Source: Hoplostethus atlanticus (lineage: Eukaryota > Chordata > Actinopteri > Trachichthyiformes > Trachichthyidae). From it: a stretch of 64,000 nt of DNA. Below the pieces are notes generated by a model, which was not told the origin of the DNA, made no database searches, and saw nothing but the letters and a program-made list of their open reading frames with translations. The stretch lies in NCBI GenBank assembly GCA_034670405.1, contig JAXDDX010000001.1, positions 10,368,501-10,432,500 of the forward strand, given 5' to 3'. Of the stretch, positions 45,701-60,300 are shown in pieces; the stretch's first letter is position 1; each line of letters opens with the position of its first letter. The position numbers were made by a program, and so were the translations under genes.

Positions 45701-48331
45701 TGCTCTTGATTGTGCATGCTGTTTGCTTTTAGGGCAGACACAGAATATCATTTAAAGCATGGTTGCACAAGCCTTTCCATCGCATGCAGACTTTCAGGTT
45801 AGCAGTAAAATTATCCAGGCAGTTTCTACTGTAAAACTTCCACTAATGCCTGGGGCCATAATTTACCTCATCAAAAGATACCTTTAATAGAGACAGGCTG
45901 ACAACTGACAAATGATCACTACTACTCACACTACTACTACTACTGCTACTACTACTATGACTAATAATAATAATACATATCTGGCTGAAATATCCAATAA
46001 TATAATCACACATAACAATTAGCTACTTTATCAGACGTGATTTATTATTGGTAACATATTGGTAACATAGGCTACCACAACATACTGGTGATCAGTCTTA
46101 CAAACACAGCATCAACGCATCAAAACGGAATGAAACAAGAACTGCCAAAGCCACAAAAGTGAATCCAATTCACAGTAACACTTTATATTAAGGTACACAT
46201 ATTCACCATTAACTAGCATATTGGCTCTTTATTAGTCATTATAAAGCACTTATTAATGCTTTATTCTTCATGACCATATTCTACAACTACTAGGCCATTA
46301 ACTAAGAGTTTTCCCTCAATAACCTCCTAATTACTGCTTATTGATATTAAGTAAGGAAGTTGTTTTACATGAATTAAGATCTTAATATGCTTTGCTCAGT
46401 ATGGGCCTTATAAGGTGGTAGTACCACCTTAATAACACTTAATAAATATGGTCTATTCTATTGTAACAAAACACAAAACTACAAGTGTTAATAGTGTCCA
46501 AATAACTAAATAACTTAAGTCTTTCTAACTCAGAATATGTTCCCCATTCTAAAGTGAGGTCTTGCTCATAACCAATTCACTAGCAGTTTGACACTTATTA
46601 ACCCACACAGGTTCCCTATTCTAAAGTTGCCTCCTCTTCACACTTAGTAATTATAGCACACAACTACTGCCAGTAACAGACCCTATCCTTAAGTGATGGG
46701 TTATACCTCGAAAAAAATGGAGGTCTATTGAGATGCACAGGTTCTATTCCCATTCAGTGGTCGAAGAACAAAGCCAGCACAAGTAGAAATATCTCCTTTA
46801 TTAATGGTCCACTTCAGAGATTTTCAAACATATCTATTAAAAGATTTTTTCATGTTTCTACGGAATGAAACAAGAACTGCCAAAGCCACAAAAGTGAATT
46901 TGTTAGATATATCTGGCCATTATTTGAGACCCGCTCTTTATTGGAAGTTTTACGGCATGTCACTGATACTACCTCATCGTAATGAAAATATTTGATTACA
47001 GCGATGGTAGAAGTGCAATGGACCAACCATTTCTAAAGCCACAGTGTGCTTGTGTGTGGCTGCTTGTACATGAGCTACACAGTAATTGGTCATGTACAAT
47101 GTACAATATGATTCGATTAGGGAGCATGGATTTTGGAAGTGTTGATAGCGTACATTTCAGTCACCGCATTACTGTATGTTGCATTTATGTCGTCTCACCT
47201 TGTATGAACGAACCCGTTTGCCGTGAGCACCTCAACCACTTTCTGATGTGAAGCTCAACCTACCGCTGTTGCACATAGCACCCATTTTTGAGGTGGATGT
47301 ATGCAGACCTTAGACAAACCCCTTGCATGGGTATACTCTGGCTTTCTGTTTTAGCTGTTTGAAGAGTGTTGGATTTAAAACCAATCTGAGCTTGTGTCTC
47401 CTGCTGGGATTTAACTGTGTCTAATTGGGTTGTAGGTGGTGGTTGGAGACAAGGTGGTGCTGATGCCAGTGAATGCAGGGCAGCCTCTTCACGCCAGTAA
47501 CATTGAGCTGCTAGACAACCCTGGCTGCAAGGAGGTATTCTAGTAGCGCTGGAGTATTTGTAAATATTTCAAATGTACAATAAAAAGCTTAGTATTATAA
47601 CCATGTTGTATCTGCCCCTTTTCCTCTGCCATCTCCGGCTGGCGCTGTAGGTTAATGCTGTCAACTGTAACACCAGCTGGAAGGTCACCTTGTTCATGAA
47701 GTTTAGTGACTACAGGGAAGATGTGCTGAAGGGGGTATGTGGCATCATAGTTTGTGTTTATGTCACATCTTACTTTTTTAAAAATTATATTAATGGAGTG
47801 AGGATTCAGTGTTTTTATTGCTTTTGATGCTGCTTTTGGACAGAAAAGCATAGTGGTCATATGTTTTCGACCCAAATATCCTCCAGCATGCCAACTAGAG
47901 GATATTTGGGTTGAAATATCCTCAACAGCTGGGAATGTGTGGTATTATGTTATGGTCTATTAAAAATAACATATCCGTAAATGTTTTTTCAAGGAGTGAG
48001 GGTTCTGTTGTTTTATTGCATTTCATTCTTCTTTTCCAATGTGTCTTTTGGGCAGAGCCATGTGGAAGTTGCATGTTTTTAGCCCAAACTGTTTCCAGTT
48101 AGCATGCTTTGTTGCGTTCTCTGTCAGGGAGATGTGGTGAGACTGTTCCACGCCTGAGCAGGAGAAGTTCCTGACCTGTGATGAGTATAAGAAACAGCAG
48201 CACGTCTTTCTCAGGACCACGCTGCGGCAGTCTGCCACCTCTGCCACCAGCTCCAAAGCACTCTGGGAGATTGAGGTACAACACTGGCATGCAATCCAAA
48301 ACAAAGAGAGCTTTAAAAGTAAACAGATGAC

Positions 48332-48417
<86 letters not shown>

Positions 48418-51309
48418 AGACAAAGTGTTTCTCTGGTAATTTCCACGTATACGTCAATCAAAATATGATTTGCTCCTTTGATTAATTTGCACTACTTACA
48501 ATGTCTGCCTGTACAGGTCTTTGTACGCTATGCCACTTTAGCCTGTAGGACTCTGCTGCCAGGGCTCCCACCCAATGGACCCAGCATTGCGGGTCCATTG
48601 GAGTGTTTAAACAGCGGCTGAAGACCTTCCTCTCCAGCCAGGCCTTTGGACCCAGCTGCTGAATTGTGGCCCTGTCCTTTGTTTGTCTTATTGTCTTCCT
48701 ACCTTTTAGCCTAGTTGTTATTTTCCTCATTTTATCATTTGTTCTTCTCTTTTCTATTGTTAAGTGCCGTGGGTACCATGAAAGCCTAGACTAAATGTGA
48801 CTTCCTGTTGTCCCTGTGCCATGTGTGCCAGTTGATATCTGGCACACAGTGTCACAAACACAAAGTCCTGCACATTTATTGTACTTAATAAGTTAATAAG
48901 TTGATTCTCATTCTGACTCTGATGTAGCATTAGCAGTGGCTAGTTGATGTTGCTGTGTCAGTTACCAGAGAACCAAACCATGCAGTCCAGTTTCAGTTGG
49001 TTCTTAGCCTATTCTGGCACTAAAGAACCATAGAGAAGCCATGAAGAAAAAACAGGAAGCATCCTTTTAACTATGGTGAACCATCCCTTCACAGTGTGAG
49101 CTGTTTTCTCTGTTACCACAACGTGAGCAACCATGCTGAACAATACCGTCAAGCATAAATACATGCGCTGTTTTAATGCCCATAAGCTAAGAACTCTTGC
49201 TATAAATGCCTTTTTGAATTGTATTGAAGACAGCGGGAGGCAACAACAGGCTGACACTAAAGCACAGACTTGTACGAGACAGAAAAACATGATAATGTGA
49301 GGACAAAAATGATATTATTTTGTGTCTCTATGGCAGGTTGTGCACTATGACCCCTGTAGGGGAGGTGCGGGCCAATGGAACAGTCTCTTCCGCTTCAAAC
49401 ACCTGGCTACTGGGAACTACCTTGCTGCTGAGGTGGGTATTACTCGTTGTCCTTTGTCATACTTCTTGTTTCTTGTTGCTCAGCAATTCCATTTGTGATC
49501 CAAGAATATTCTGTGCAAGAGGATCACGGATATTTGGATTCTGCTAACATAGTCTGGTAGCCACACCACTTTGTATGGTGGCTTATGTCTGCCTGGCAGT
49601 GGTTAAATGTGGTTGATAGGTCATATTATTGTTCACACACAAACTAATGTGGCCACAGAAAAGGAAACAACTTGTACTGCCCTTACAGAGTAAAGAATCT
49701 TGTTTCATTTTCTTCATTCTCATCATTCAATATCTCTAAAACAAAAATAGAGCGTAGCTGAAAGAGATTTTGATGCTGTAGGTGGCAGTATTCCCATTGA
49801 TATGGCCACTGTCATCCATCCTTTCCTGTAGAATAGTTTCCTAGACATGAGAGGAGTTTTGATCATCAGAGGTATTTAGAACTGAGGCCACTGACCACTC
49901 CATTTCCCTGTAGGTGAACCCTGGTTTCAAAGATGACAACGTGGAATCTAAGGGAGAGGTGAGTCAGTGAATCTCACACAGCTCACCTCATTCCAACGTT
50001 TCACAACAGCTACTACCGTTTCTAGACAGATTTATGTATTTTCTAACATGTCTGGTGGATATTTATAATTCAAGACATCTGCAGCTTTGGGTAATGAAAA
50101 TACTTTAACACCATAGCTGAGGTGAATGCCGCTTGACTGACTGAGAAAGAAGCAGAACAAGAGAGAAGGTGTTTGAGGAAGAGCGCGTATGAGTGTGTAA
50201 TTGAAAGATTCTTTCTGCCGTTGCACATTGTCTGCTCAACTTTGTACCCCTTTCTGTCTCCTTATGCTGTGGTATGCATCCCACCAGTCTGTCACATCAA
50301 TGTACACGTACAGACACATGCACACACACAAACTCTGCCAAACTCTCTCAGCTCTGAATCTACTGAATCTATATCCAGTCATTTCTCTCAGCTCTCAGCT
50401 CTCAGCTCTCAGCTACCTTCCACATTTGTATTCTGCCACTGTGAGGAACACACACAAACTCCTCTCAGACTCGCACACTCTCGCATGCACATGCCGAATT
50501 TCAGACACACAGGGGGCTCCTTACATAACGTCTGGGTGTGGGGGTGCCCTGTGAGAGGGGATGAAGGGGAGGCAGACGTGCTGTCTGCTCCGCTCCACTC
50601 GCCTGTGCTAAGCTGGTGGTGTGAGTCACCAGAGGAGAGAAGAGAGGGGGAGGGAGGAGAGAGGAGAAGGGAGTGGAGGAGAGGAGAGGAGAGGAGAGGA
50701 GAGGAGAGTGGGAGGACAGAGAAGCTGAGGCATGGAGGCAGCTCTGGGGAGCTTCCCATTGACATGCAGAGAACAGTGGGAGAAATTAACCCTCGCCGTG
50801 CGGGGCCATTATCTGCTGCACAGTGCAGACTAAACCAGCCTACACACTGCAGTGTCTAGAACGCCACAGAGAAACATCACGGCTCTCTGGCTGTTTCCAT
50901 GTAATTTTATCTCTCGTTAGTGTAAAAAGCTTTGACAGCATTACTTTTCCATGTTTCCCTCTTCAGTTATAAATTTTGTCAACAGTGGGGCTCATATATC
51001 AGTATTTACTTGAGCATGTGTGAAAGTTTAGTAAAAACCTGTGTTGAAAGAGAGTAAGAAGTCACAGCTAGTCTGATGTATGCCAAAACATTGGCTGCTG
51101 TCTAATTAGCAGTTTTTGATTGCATAGAAATAGTGATGCCCTCGATCAAAATGTTCCATAAATGAGGTTAAAGTGATGCAATTTATCAAGACTGGAAAAT
51201 CTTAAATGCACAAAAACAGTTTAAATTGTTTTGTGCCTAATAACAGTTTTCACATACGCATCTGTGTTTAAAGAGTGCAAACATTAATTTGACCTGTTTC
51301 TGTTGTCTG

Positions 51310-51341
<32 letters not shown>

Positions 51342-54300
51342 CCCTCTCTCCCCCTCTCCCTCCCTCTCCCTCCCTCCCTCCCTCCCTCTCTTGTGTGGTG
51401 CTGCAGAATGAGACAGATTCTGGGTTCTCCAAGAGGAAGCGGCAAGCAGCAGAGAAGATTGCTTTCACCCTGGTATCTGTTCCCCATGGTAATGACATCT
51501 CCTCTCTGTTTGAGCTGGACGCCACCACTCTGCAGAGGGCTGACTGTCTCGTCCCCAGGTCAGTCAGTCACACAGGGTCAACACTGAAGCAATGTGTCTC
51601 ACAGTAACAACTAGTTTACCTCTTGAGTATTTACGGTGGTTTAGTGTCAATGAATTTGGATCAAAGAGGAGAGTTATGAGATGAGAGTGTCAAGCAAAAA
51701 ATATCCATCTAAACAAGTAATTCAATCTTTTATTGAGTCTTAAATGTTATTGTAGAAAATAAAACAAGTGAAACAATCTGCCAAAGTTGTGAGATAATTT
51801 CACCTATTTTGAATACAAACCAACTTGTTGTAAGAAGTTTCTTCAATTAAGTGTCATTTTCTAGACACTAGTGGCACTAGTGACACTCTTATTCTGCCAT
51901 TGACGCTCGTTTCCTTAAACGAGTGAAACTGCACTGGAAAGTTTTGAGAAAAGTTTTGAGAAAAATAAGATGTCAAGACTGAATATGAGACTAAATTACT
52001 TGCTAGGATGGACATTTTTGCAGTGAAATTAGAATGGTAAAAAGTCACGAAACGTCTAAGTGACGTGTCACACCCTTCCTCAGAAACTCCTATGTGAGGC
52101 TGAGGCACCTGTGCACCAACACCTGGGTGACCAGCACCAACTTTCCCATTGACACAGAGGAGGAGCGTCCTGTCATGCTCAAGGTCAACACACACACACA
52201 CACACATACACACACACAATTGGTTGACATAAACACAAAGGCATTCTTTTGAAATTTGTTTTTGCTGTTACCATAGATTGGCACGTGTCCCACAAAAGAG
52301 GACAAAGAGGCTTTTGCCATCGTATCTGTTCCCCTTTCGGAGGTCAGGGACTTGGACTTTGCCAATGATGCCAGCAAGGTCCTAGAGTCCACCGTGAGGA
52401 AGCTCCAATATGGCAACATCGCTCAGAATGAGAGGAGGTACAGAGACAGGCATGTTACAAAGGTGACACACTGGGTGAGCATGTTTTAGGACCTCGTGTC
52501 ATTTTTGACTTCATATGTTTTCAGGTTTGTGACCAAGCTCCTGGAGGAACTGGTTTTCTTTGTGTGTGTGGTACCGAACAACGGCCAGGATGTTCTATCT
52601 GTGGTCATCTCCAGACCCAACCGAGAGAGACAGAAACTCATGAGAGAACAGAACATCCTTGCCCAGGTCGGCGCACGCATGAACACACACACACACACAC
52701 ACACACCTGTCTGTTCTTTATTTCCATTATGCTGGGACAGAATGTCTGCCCAGTGCAAATCTGATGGCATTGCTGCAGGTGTATCAGACATTAGACAGAC
52801 ATCGGCGATTCCAGGTAGTGAAGTATTACTGTGTATAATACAGACAGTAAACTGTGTGATTGCTCTAGCCATTACATGAAAACTTTCATACTATATGCAT
52901 GTGTGTGTGTGTGTGTGCGTGTGTGCATGTGTTTGGTTCTTCATCTCTGTGTGTGTGGGTTTATGTTCCTCCAGATCTTCGGCATCCTGAAGGCCCCTTT
53001 CACAGACCAGGGCGATGGTCCTATGCTGAAGCTGGAAGACCTGGGAGACCAGCGCTATGCTCACTTCAAGTATATGCTGAGACTTTGTTACAGAGTGCTA
53101 CGCCACTCGCAACAGGACTATCGTAAGAACCAGGCATGTTGCAGGCTTCTACACCTTCTAATATTGAGTTGACCCGGTCATTAAGCTCATTGACATGGTC
53201 CTTCTGATGTCTAAGGCTAGAGAAGTGGTTTTTCACTGAAGCTTGCCAGTATGGATTCCCAGACTGTCTGGGAAAGTATAGGCAGGGAAAGTGAATAAGT
53301 CATGGTCTCCTCTCTCCTCTCCCACAACAACTGCCAAGAAACTTAACCCCGAATTGCTCAAGTGGAGCTGCTCAGTTGCCAAGATTGTTCTAGGCAGCTC
53401 TCAGGTGTGGTTGTGGGTGAATGTGAAGCCGGTCGTTTTTTTTGCATGCTCAGCAAATGTTTCTCTGGATGAACGTTAAAAAACGCACGCAGATTTAGTG
53501 CAGTTATTTCACCACTCAGCACATTTTTATGCTTCCGTATTACTCTTTCAAATACTCTATAGTAACATCAGAATTATTTATATTTATTTATGTTGTTCTC
53601 GTGCCTCCTAGGAATACATAGCCAAAAAGTTCTCCATCATGCAGTCTCAGATTGGCTATGAGATCCTGGCTGAGGACACCATCACAGCCCTGTTGCACAA
53701 CAACCGCAAGCTGCTGGAGAAACACATCACAGCCAGGGAGATCGAGACCTTCGTCAACCTGCTCAGACGCAACAGAGAGCCCAGGTCAGACGCATGAACC
53801 TAGACGAGATAACCCGAGTGGAACGATTTCATAAGAAATACAGAAAGATTCTTGTATCGTGCATGAAAAGTAGAAGTCACACATAAGCACTTTGTGTGGT
53901 TATTTGGTGCATTTTGGTAAGGTGTGTCATATTTGTTCAGGGGCATCAATAAAATGGATAATGTAAGGAACAGAAAACATACCGGACATGTCATTTAAAA
54001 CACTAATAGAAACTAAGAACGTGCATTTGTATGTTCCTATGCTGATGCTGCCTGTGTAACACACTTTATTTACCCTTCCAGATTCCTGGACTATCTCTCT
54101 GATCTTTGTGTGTCCAATAAGACCGCCATCCCAGTCACACAGGAGCTTATCTGTAAATTCATGCTCAACCCGACCAACGCAGACATCCTCATCCAGACCA
54201 AGTGAGTCTCACCCTATTGTCTATATTTAAAACGTGATTGCAGAGAATGTCTAGTTCTCAAACATGTTTAAACTTGCATAACCTCTGCAGCATGTGCACG

Positions 54301-57300
54301 TCATGAACTAGATGTTGTCATTATTCTGTCAAGAGAAGTAGCTGATTTACAGCTGAAGTGGAACTTTTGCGGATTTTTGCTGCTCCATCTCACACTCTCT
54401 TCCCTCCCCCCTTTCTCCTCCCGCAGACTAATCCCTAACATAGATACCACCCTAGAGTCATCTCTGCTGCAGGAGGAGGTGGAGGAGGAGGAGGTTTGGC
54501 TCTACTGGATTGACAGCCACAAGGAGCCTCATGGCAAATCCATCCGCCACCTGGCCCAGGATGCCAAGGGCAACCACAAGATGGATGTGGACATCGTCAC
54601 CTACTACAGGTGAGGGTGGGATCCTATAGGTCTCTTCCACTGCCATGACATGCCACTTCCCCCATTTGCTAAATCCCCTGTCTCCACTAATACCAAAATC
54701 GTTGACATAAACATTGCTTACAGTGTATTTTCTTTCCTCTTTTCCTATACATATTTCCCACCAGGTCTAATCCGTAGAGCCAAGTTCCCCTCACATGTTC
54801 CTCCTCTCTTTCTCACCTCCACTATAGGTACCAGTTGAATCTGTTTGCTAAAATGTGTCTGGATCGTCAGTACCTAGCCATCAACCAGGTCTCCTGCCAG
54901 CTGCCGGTGAACCTGATCCTGCGCTGTATGTTTGATGACTGCCTGCCCTACAACCTGAGAGCCTCCTTCTGCCGCCTCATGCTGCACATGCATGTGGACC
55001 GCGACCCGCAGGAGGCTGTCATACCCGTACGCTACGCCCGCCTGTGGACCGAGATCCCCTCCAAGATCACCATCCACGAGTGAGCGTCCATGTATATGGT
55101 TGTGTGTATTATGGTGACTTTGAATGTGAGGTAAGCGCCTCATGCAGATGGTCATTGCCCTTGTGCATTTCTACAGGTTTGAGTATGAATCTACAGACAC
55201 CTCAAGGGAGGAGATGAAGAGGAAGTTTGCCCCCACCATGGAGTTTGTGGAAGAATACCTCAAAGATGTGGTCAGCCAGCCTTTTCCATTTGGGGACAAA
55301 GAAAAGAATGAACTCACTTTAGAGGTAAAATATGACCTGATATGGTGCATCTTCTCAAACAGGAGGGTGATTAATCTGTATTTTTTGTCTTTTACTGTTG
55401 CAAGGAGTTAATCTTGAATTGCTTGCCTTTACTTTTGTCTTCCAGGTTGTGAATCTGGCTCGTAACCTGGTCTACTTTGGTTTCTATAGCTTCAGTGAGC
55501 TACTGCGTCTCACACGCACTCTGCTGGCCATCCTAGATATTGTCCAGCACCCGCTCACCTACATGAACAAGCTAAACAAGAGCCCGGAGGCTGGTCAGTG
55601 CCTTGGTCAACTGCAGAAATGAGCACAGCAAGTTCAGTCAGGAAACTCTTGCTGACAGCTGGCCATGATCAGCCTCAGCCACGAATTCACCATACACCAA
55701 TCACAGCCTCTTCTACTAACAGGGGCGGTCTATTTAAACCTACTCTGCTCACTGTAATGCACTCTGTTATGTGCAAAGGGAGTACATAAAAGCAGACCCA
55801 CTCATCGTCCAAACTTCAAAATGTATTGCCATTATTATTCAATACATGTTTCAACCAAACACACGAGTTTCCTGACTGAATTATATTAAGGAAACATTTG
55901 ATATTTTATCTTATTCTATTAGGTTGTAATTTACTGTATGATTCACATGATCAAACTTTCACAGGTTTGAACTGAAAGATTGATTATGTTCACATGTACA
56001 AGGCAAAATGTGTGAAGTTGAATTTGCCTTTTAGGAAACAACGTCCTGCGTACGATCCATGGTGTTGGGGAGATGATGACTCAGATGGTGATGAGTAGAG
56101 GTCTTCCACACAGCCTCCCAGACACCCCTCCCTCCCTACGCTACGGCAAAGGCCACTTCATGTCGGACAATGAGGATGTCATGGTGATGGACACCAAGCT
56201 GAGGATCATAGAGATCCTACATGTAAGCGCCACCTTGTGGCCGTGATGTGTTCTTAGTCATTTATGGTATTCAAAGTACAGGGCTCAATTAATGTAATAA
56301 TTTTCACCTATATTTTAGTGATTGATTTTTTTTTTGTGCCCTTTTTAATTTCCCATCAGTTCATCCTGAGTGTACGGCTGGATTACAGAATCACCTACTT
56401 GTTATCCATCTACAAGAAAGAGTTTGGGGACAAGAGTCTCCCTGACAACTCTGTCTCAATGGCCGATCTCCCTTCAATGTCGGGTGAGACGCCATACACA
56501 CACAGTCAATACCTCATGCATAACCTGTAGGTTTATGATTGTGATGTTGTGTGTATGAGGTTGTTTGAATTGAGCCGCTGCAGTCAGCCATACTTTATTG
56601 AACTGTTGATGTTTCTGTCCACTTTATTTTGTCTGCAGCTTCCGAACCAGACATAGATGAGATTACGTCCAAAGCAGAGACGATGTTTGCAGGGAGGTAG
56701 GTGAAGTTGTGGTTGTTTACTGACTCCCTGTGCTTTAATACAGTCTCAAACATTCAGGCAGAGAAAATAGTAAGATATGGAAGCGGGCTGTGCTTGAATG
56801 ATCAGGTTCCACAAACTTCATGGTGATTACTGCATGCACCTAAAACGGCTCTACACTAAATAGCTTCATACGTATGGTTTCAGCTCAGAGCTAAGTGCAG
56901 TGGAGCTGGACGACGAGGGTGGCCGGACATTTTTGAGGGTCCTGATCCACCTCATCATGCAAGACTACCCCCCACTGGTTTCTGGCTCACTCCAGCTGAT
57001 CTTCAAACACTTCAGCCAGAGAGCTGAGGTCCTGCAGGCCTTCATGCAGGTAACAGCACAGCAGTTGTACATTAGAGCACCGGGTACTTGGTGAGCTGAG
57101 AGAATATGTCATCAGTTACTTCTTAAGCTATTTTTGTCACGGTTGACGTAATCAGTTTGGATGAGGAGGGTTCCCCCAGAAGGCGAGGCGGCAGCCATTT
57201 TGAACTGTAAGAGTTTTCTCTGCTGGACTGCAGGCCTGAAGTACTGTAGCTCCCATTTTAACTGCGCTTTGATTTTCAAAAGTGGTCCACCGAGATCCAT

Positions 57301-60300
57301 TGGTGGTGTTTTGATCTCACACACATTGTCCTCTCCTCTCCTATCTGTACATCTGTTGTTTCATTGTGTGTCTGTGTGTTTTCCAGGTCCAGTTGCTAGT
57401 GTCAGAGCAGGATGTAGAGAACTACAAGCAGATCAAGACTGACCTAGACCAGCTGCGCCTGACTGTTGAGAAGTCGGAGCTGTGGGTGGAGAAGAGTGGA
57501 GGCTACAGCAGTGAAGACCTGGGGGACAGGCAGACCAAGGAGCAGAACAATGAGGTGCTGTACCATCTTTAAAGGCTACCCAACATCTCAAATTGTAGTA
57601 CGTTGTCACCAGGGAGTTGCTGTGCTTTGGGGAAAAATATCCCATTTGTCATTCAGCTACACTGAAAATGGCTTTTATGATTGTTAGCATTCCTCATTGA
57701 AGCCAGCGGGAGCCAATCTCTGCAAAGTCGTTTGTGCTTTTTTCAGTTATTTAAAGGATCAATACAGACACAATGTGACAAATACCTGGCGATGATAAAT
57801 TGCATAATGAAATGGTAGGAGTGAGTTCTATTACACATGGGGATGAGATGAGATGCCATAAACCTGCAGCAATTAAACATTAAACTTATTAAATGTAGTG
57901 GTGGCAACTACATTAATGAATAAATGTAGTGGCTAAAGGCTTGTTTTTTTCTGGATCTATTTGTACTAACAGGAGGTTGTCCTGAGCCCAGTGCAGGATG
58001 GGGATATTAAACCTCAGATTGACAGCAATGCAGCAAACAACTATAACATTGTCAAAGAGGTGAGCTCCCTCATTCCCTACTCATTCATGTCCTATCATTT
58101 CAGTCCGTCGTGTATTCATAGAAAAGTGTGTGTGTTTGTGTGATCTTTAGATCCTGCTTCGGCTCAGTAAGCTGTGTTACCCCAGTAAGAAGAGTCGCGT
58201 CCAGCAGCAGAGGCTGCTGAAGAACATGGGGGCCCACACCGTGGTGCTGGACCTGCTACAGATCCCATATGAGAAGGTGAGTAGCCACAACAGCCAACTG
58301 AAGGTCTCACTTGATGTCGCTGTGAAATATTTAACGTGACGTTTGGTTTTGCCGGTTTGCCTCTACGTCTGCCTTTCCCTCCATTAATCTTTCCTTTTTA
58401 TTTGTCTGGTTCTGGTCCATGCACAGACTGATGAGAAGATGAATGAGATCATGACCCTGGCCCATACATTTCTGCAGAACTTCTGCAGAGGGAACGCTCA
58501 GAACCAAGTCCTACTACATAAAAACCTTAACCTCTTCCTCACTCCAGGGGTACGTTCACCTCTGACCTTGAGACGTCATGTATGGATGTATGGACCAATA
58601 TTATGTTTGTACAACATTCACTCAAGACTTCTCTTTTTAACCAGTTGCTGGAAGCTGAGACCATGCGCCACATCTTCATGAACAACTTCCACCTGTGCAA
58701 CGAGATCAGTGACCGCGTGGTCCACCATTTTGTCCATTGCATCGAGACACACGGACGACACGTTCAGTACCTCAAGTTCCTCCAAACCATTGTGAAAGCG
58801 GATGGCAAGTATGTTAAGAAGTGTCAGGACAAGGTCATGACAGAGGTGAGAATAAGTTACATTTATTTACTTTTTACTGATGTTTGAAATGGATGTGCAT
58901 GAATATAAGGTACAATTTACATAAAGAAAGTAATGATGGATAAAAGATAAATAAATAAAGGTCTAATAGCTGTGAACGTAATGGAAGACCTTGATTACCG
59001 TGATGCTGTACTCTCCTGATGGGAGCTGTCTTCCAGGATGACAAAGATATTATTAGTGATGATATTATTAGTGGCACTATTATAGAGATGTAGGCCCCAT
59101 TTGATCACCCAGAATTGCTATGTTAGCAGTGACTAACATTGACTGTGCCCTCTAGGGAGATAAGTGCTCTAATTTATTATTTTGACCATTATTTTACCCA
59201 AACCATGTAATTTCCTCATGTGACATCTCCTCGGGTATCTGTTTGTCTGTCCAGCTGGTGAACGGAGGCGAGGACGTGCTGGTGTTCTACAACGACCGCT
59301 CCTCCTTCCCAGTGCTGTTGCAGATGATGGGTTCAGAGCGCGAGCGGACGGATGAAGGTGGAGCTCTGGCCTACCACAACACGCTTGTGGAGCTGCTGGC
59401 CGCCTGCACCGAGGGCAAGAATGTCTACACTGAGCTGAAGTGTAACTCTCTGCTGCCCCTGGACGACATCGTCAAAGTTGTCACCGATCTTCACTGCATA
59501 CCAGAGGTGAAGGAGGGACAATTTTAGTGTAATGTAGTGAATAATATAGTATAAATGATATAGTATACACAGGCTGGAAAACCTGGAAAAGTCGTGGAAT
59601 TCAAACATTGTGTTTCCCAGGCCTGGAAAAGTTATGGAAAAAGGAACGTGCATATAGTTTTGAAAAAGTCATGGATATTTGTTGATAATCTTTTTTTCCA
59701 ACTAGTTAAATGTTTAATGTCAAGCGTGGCTGCTTGTTGAAAAAAAAACAAATCAGAAATGTCCTGATAGAATCGGTCCTAAGTGATAGTTGTAGCCAGG
59801 AACAGATCAGATAGTCAACCGAAAGAATTTGACATTTGCAACATATAGTATATTTGCAACAACAATAGTCTTGGAAAAGTCATGGAATTTGATTAGCAAG
59901 GAACCCTAAATATTTAACTATGTTAGGAATTATTGTGTGTCATTGAATACAACTGAAGCCTATCTGAGTGCTAAACTAACTATGACATCTCAAAGTTACC
60001 AGGCATCTCAAACGCATCACTTCTTTTGTCTGTCACCCAGGTGAAAACAGCCTATGTGAACTTTGTGAATCACTGCTATGTGGACACAGAGGTAGAAATG
60101 AAAGAGATCTACACCTCCAACCACATCTGGAAGCTCTTTGACAACTTCCTGGTGGACATGTCCAGTGTAAGGCTCTACCAGATCCGAAAGGCCACAGATG
60201 TACCCACATTCCAGACAATGTAGCGATGTGAAGTGTAGAAGTGTGCACTCACAGGCTTTCTCTGTTTTTCTTTTCGCATCTTCAGGTGTGCAACAGCACC

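Noticed and set aside
46804-47251. Plus-strand open frames of 63 and 89 codons in itpr2 intron 5
   Set aside because: No recognisable domain and no splice-site support; likely repeat DNA.
48023-48461. Minus-strand open frames of 120-144 codons with His-Thr runs
   Set aside because: Created by the (GT)n array and antisense to itpr2 exon 8.
50173-50859. 228-codon plus-strand open frame in itpr2 intron 10
   Set aside because: Low-complexity purine and cagctct repeats; no splice or homology support.
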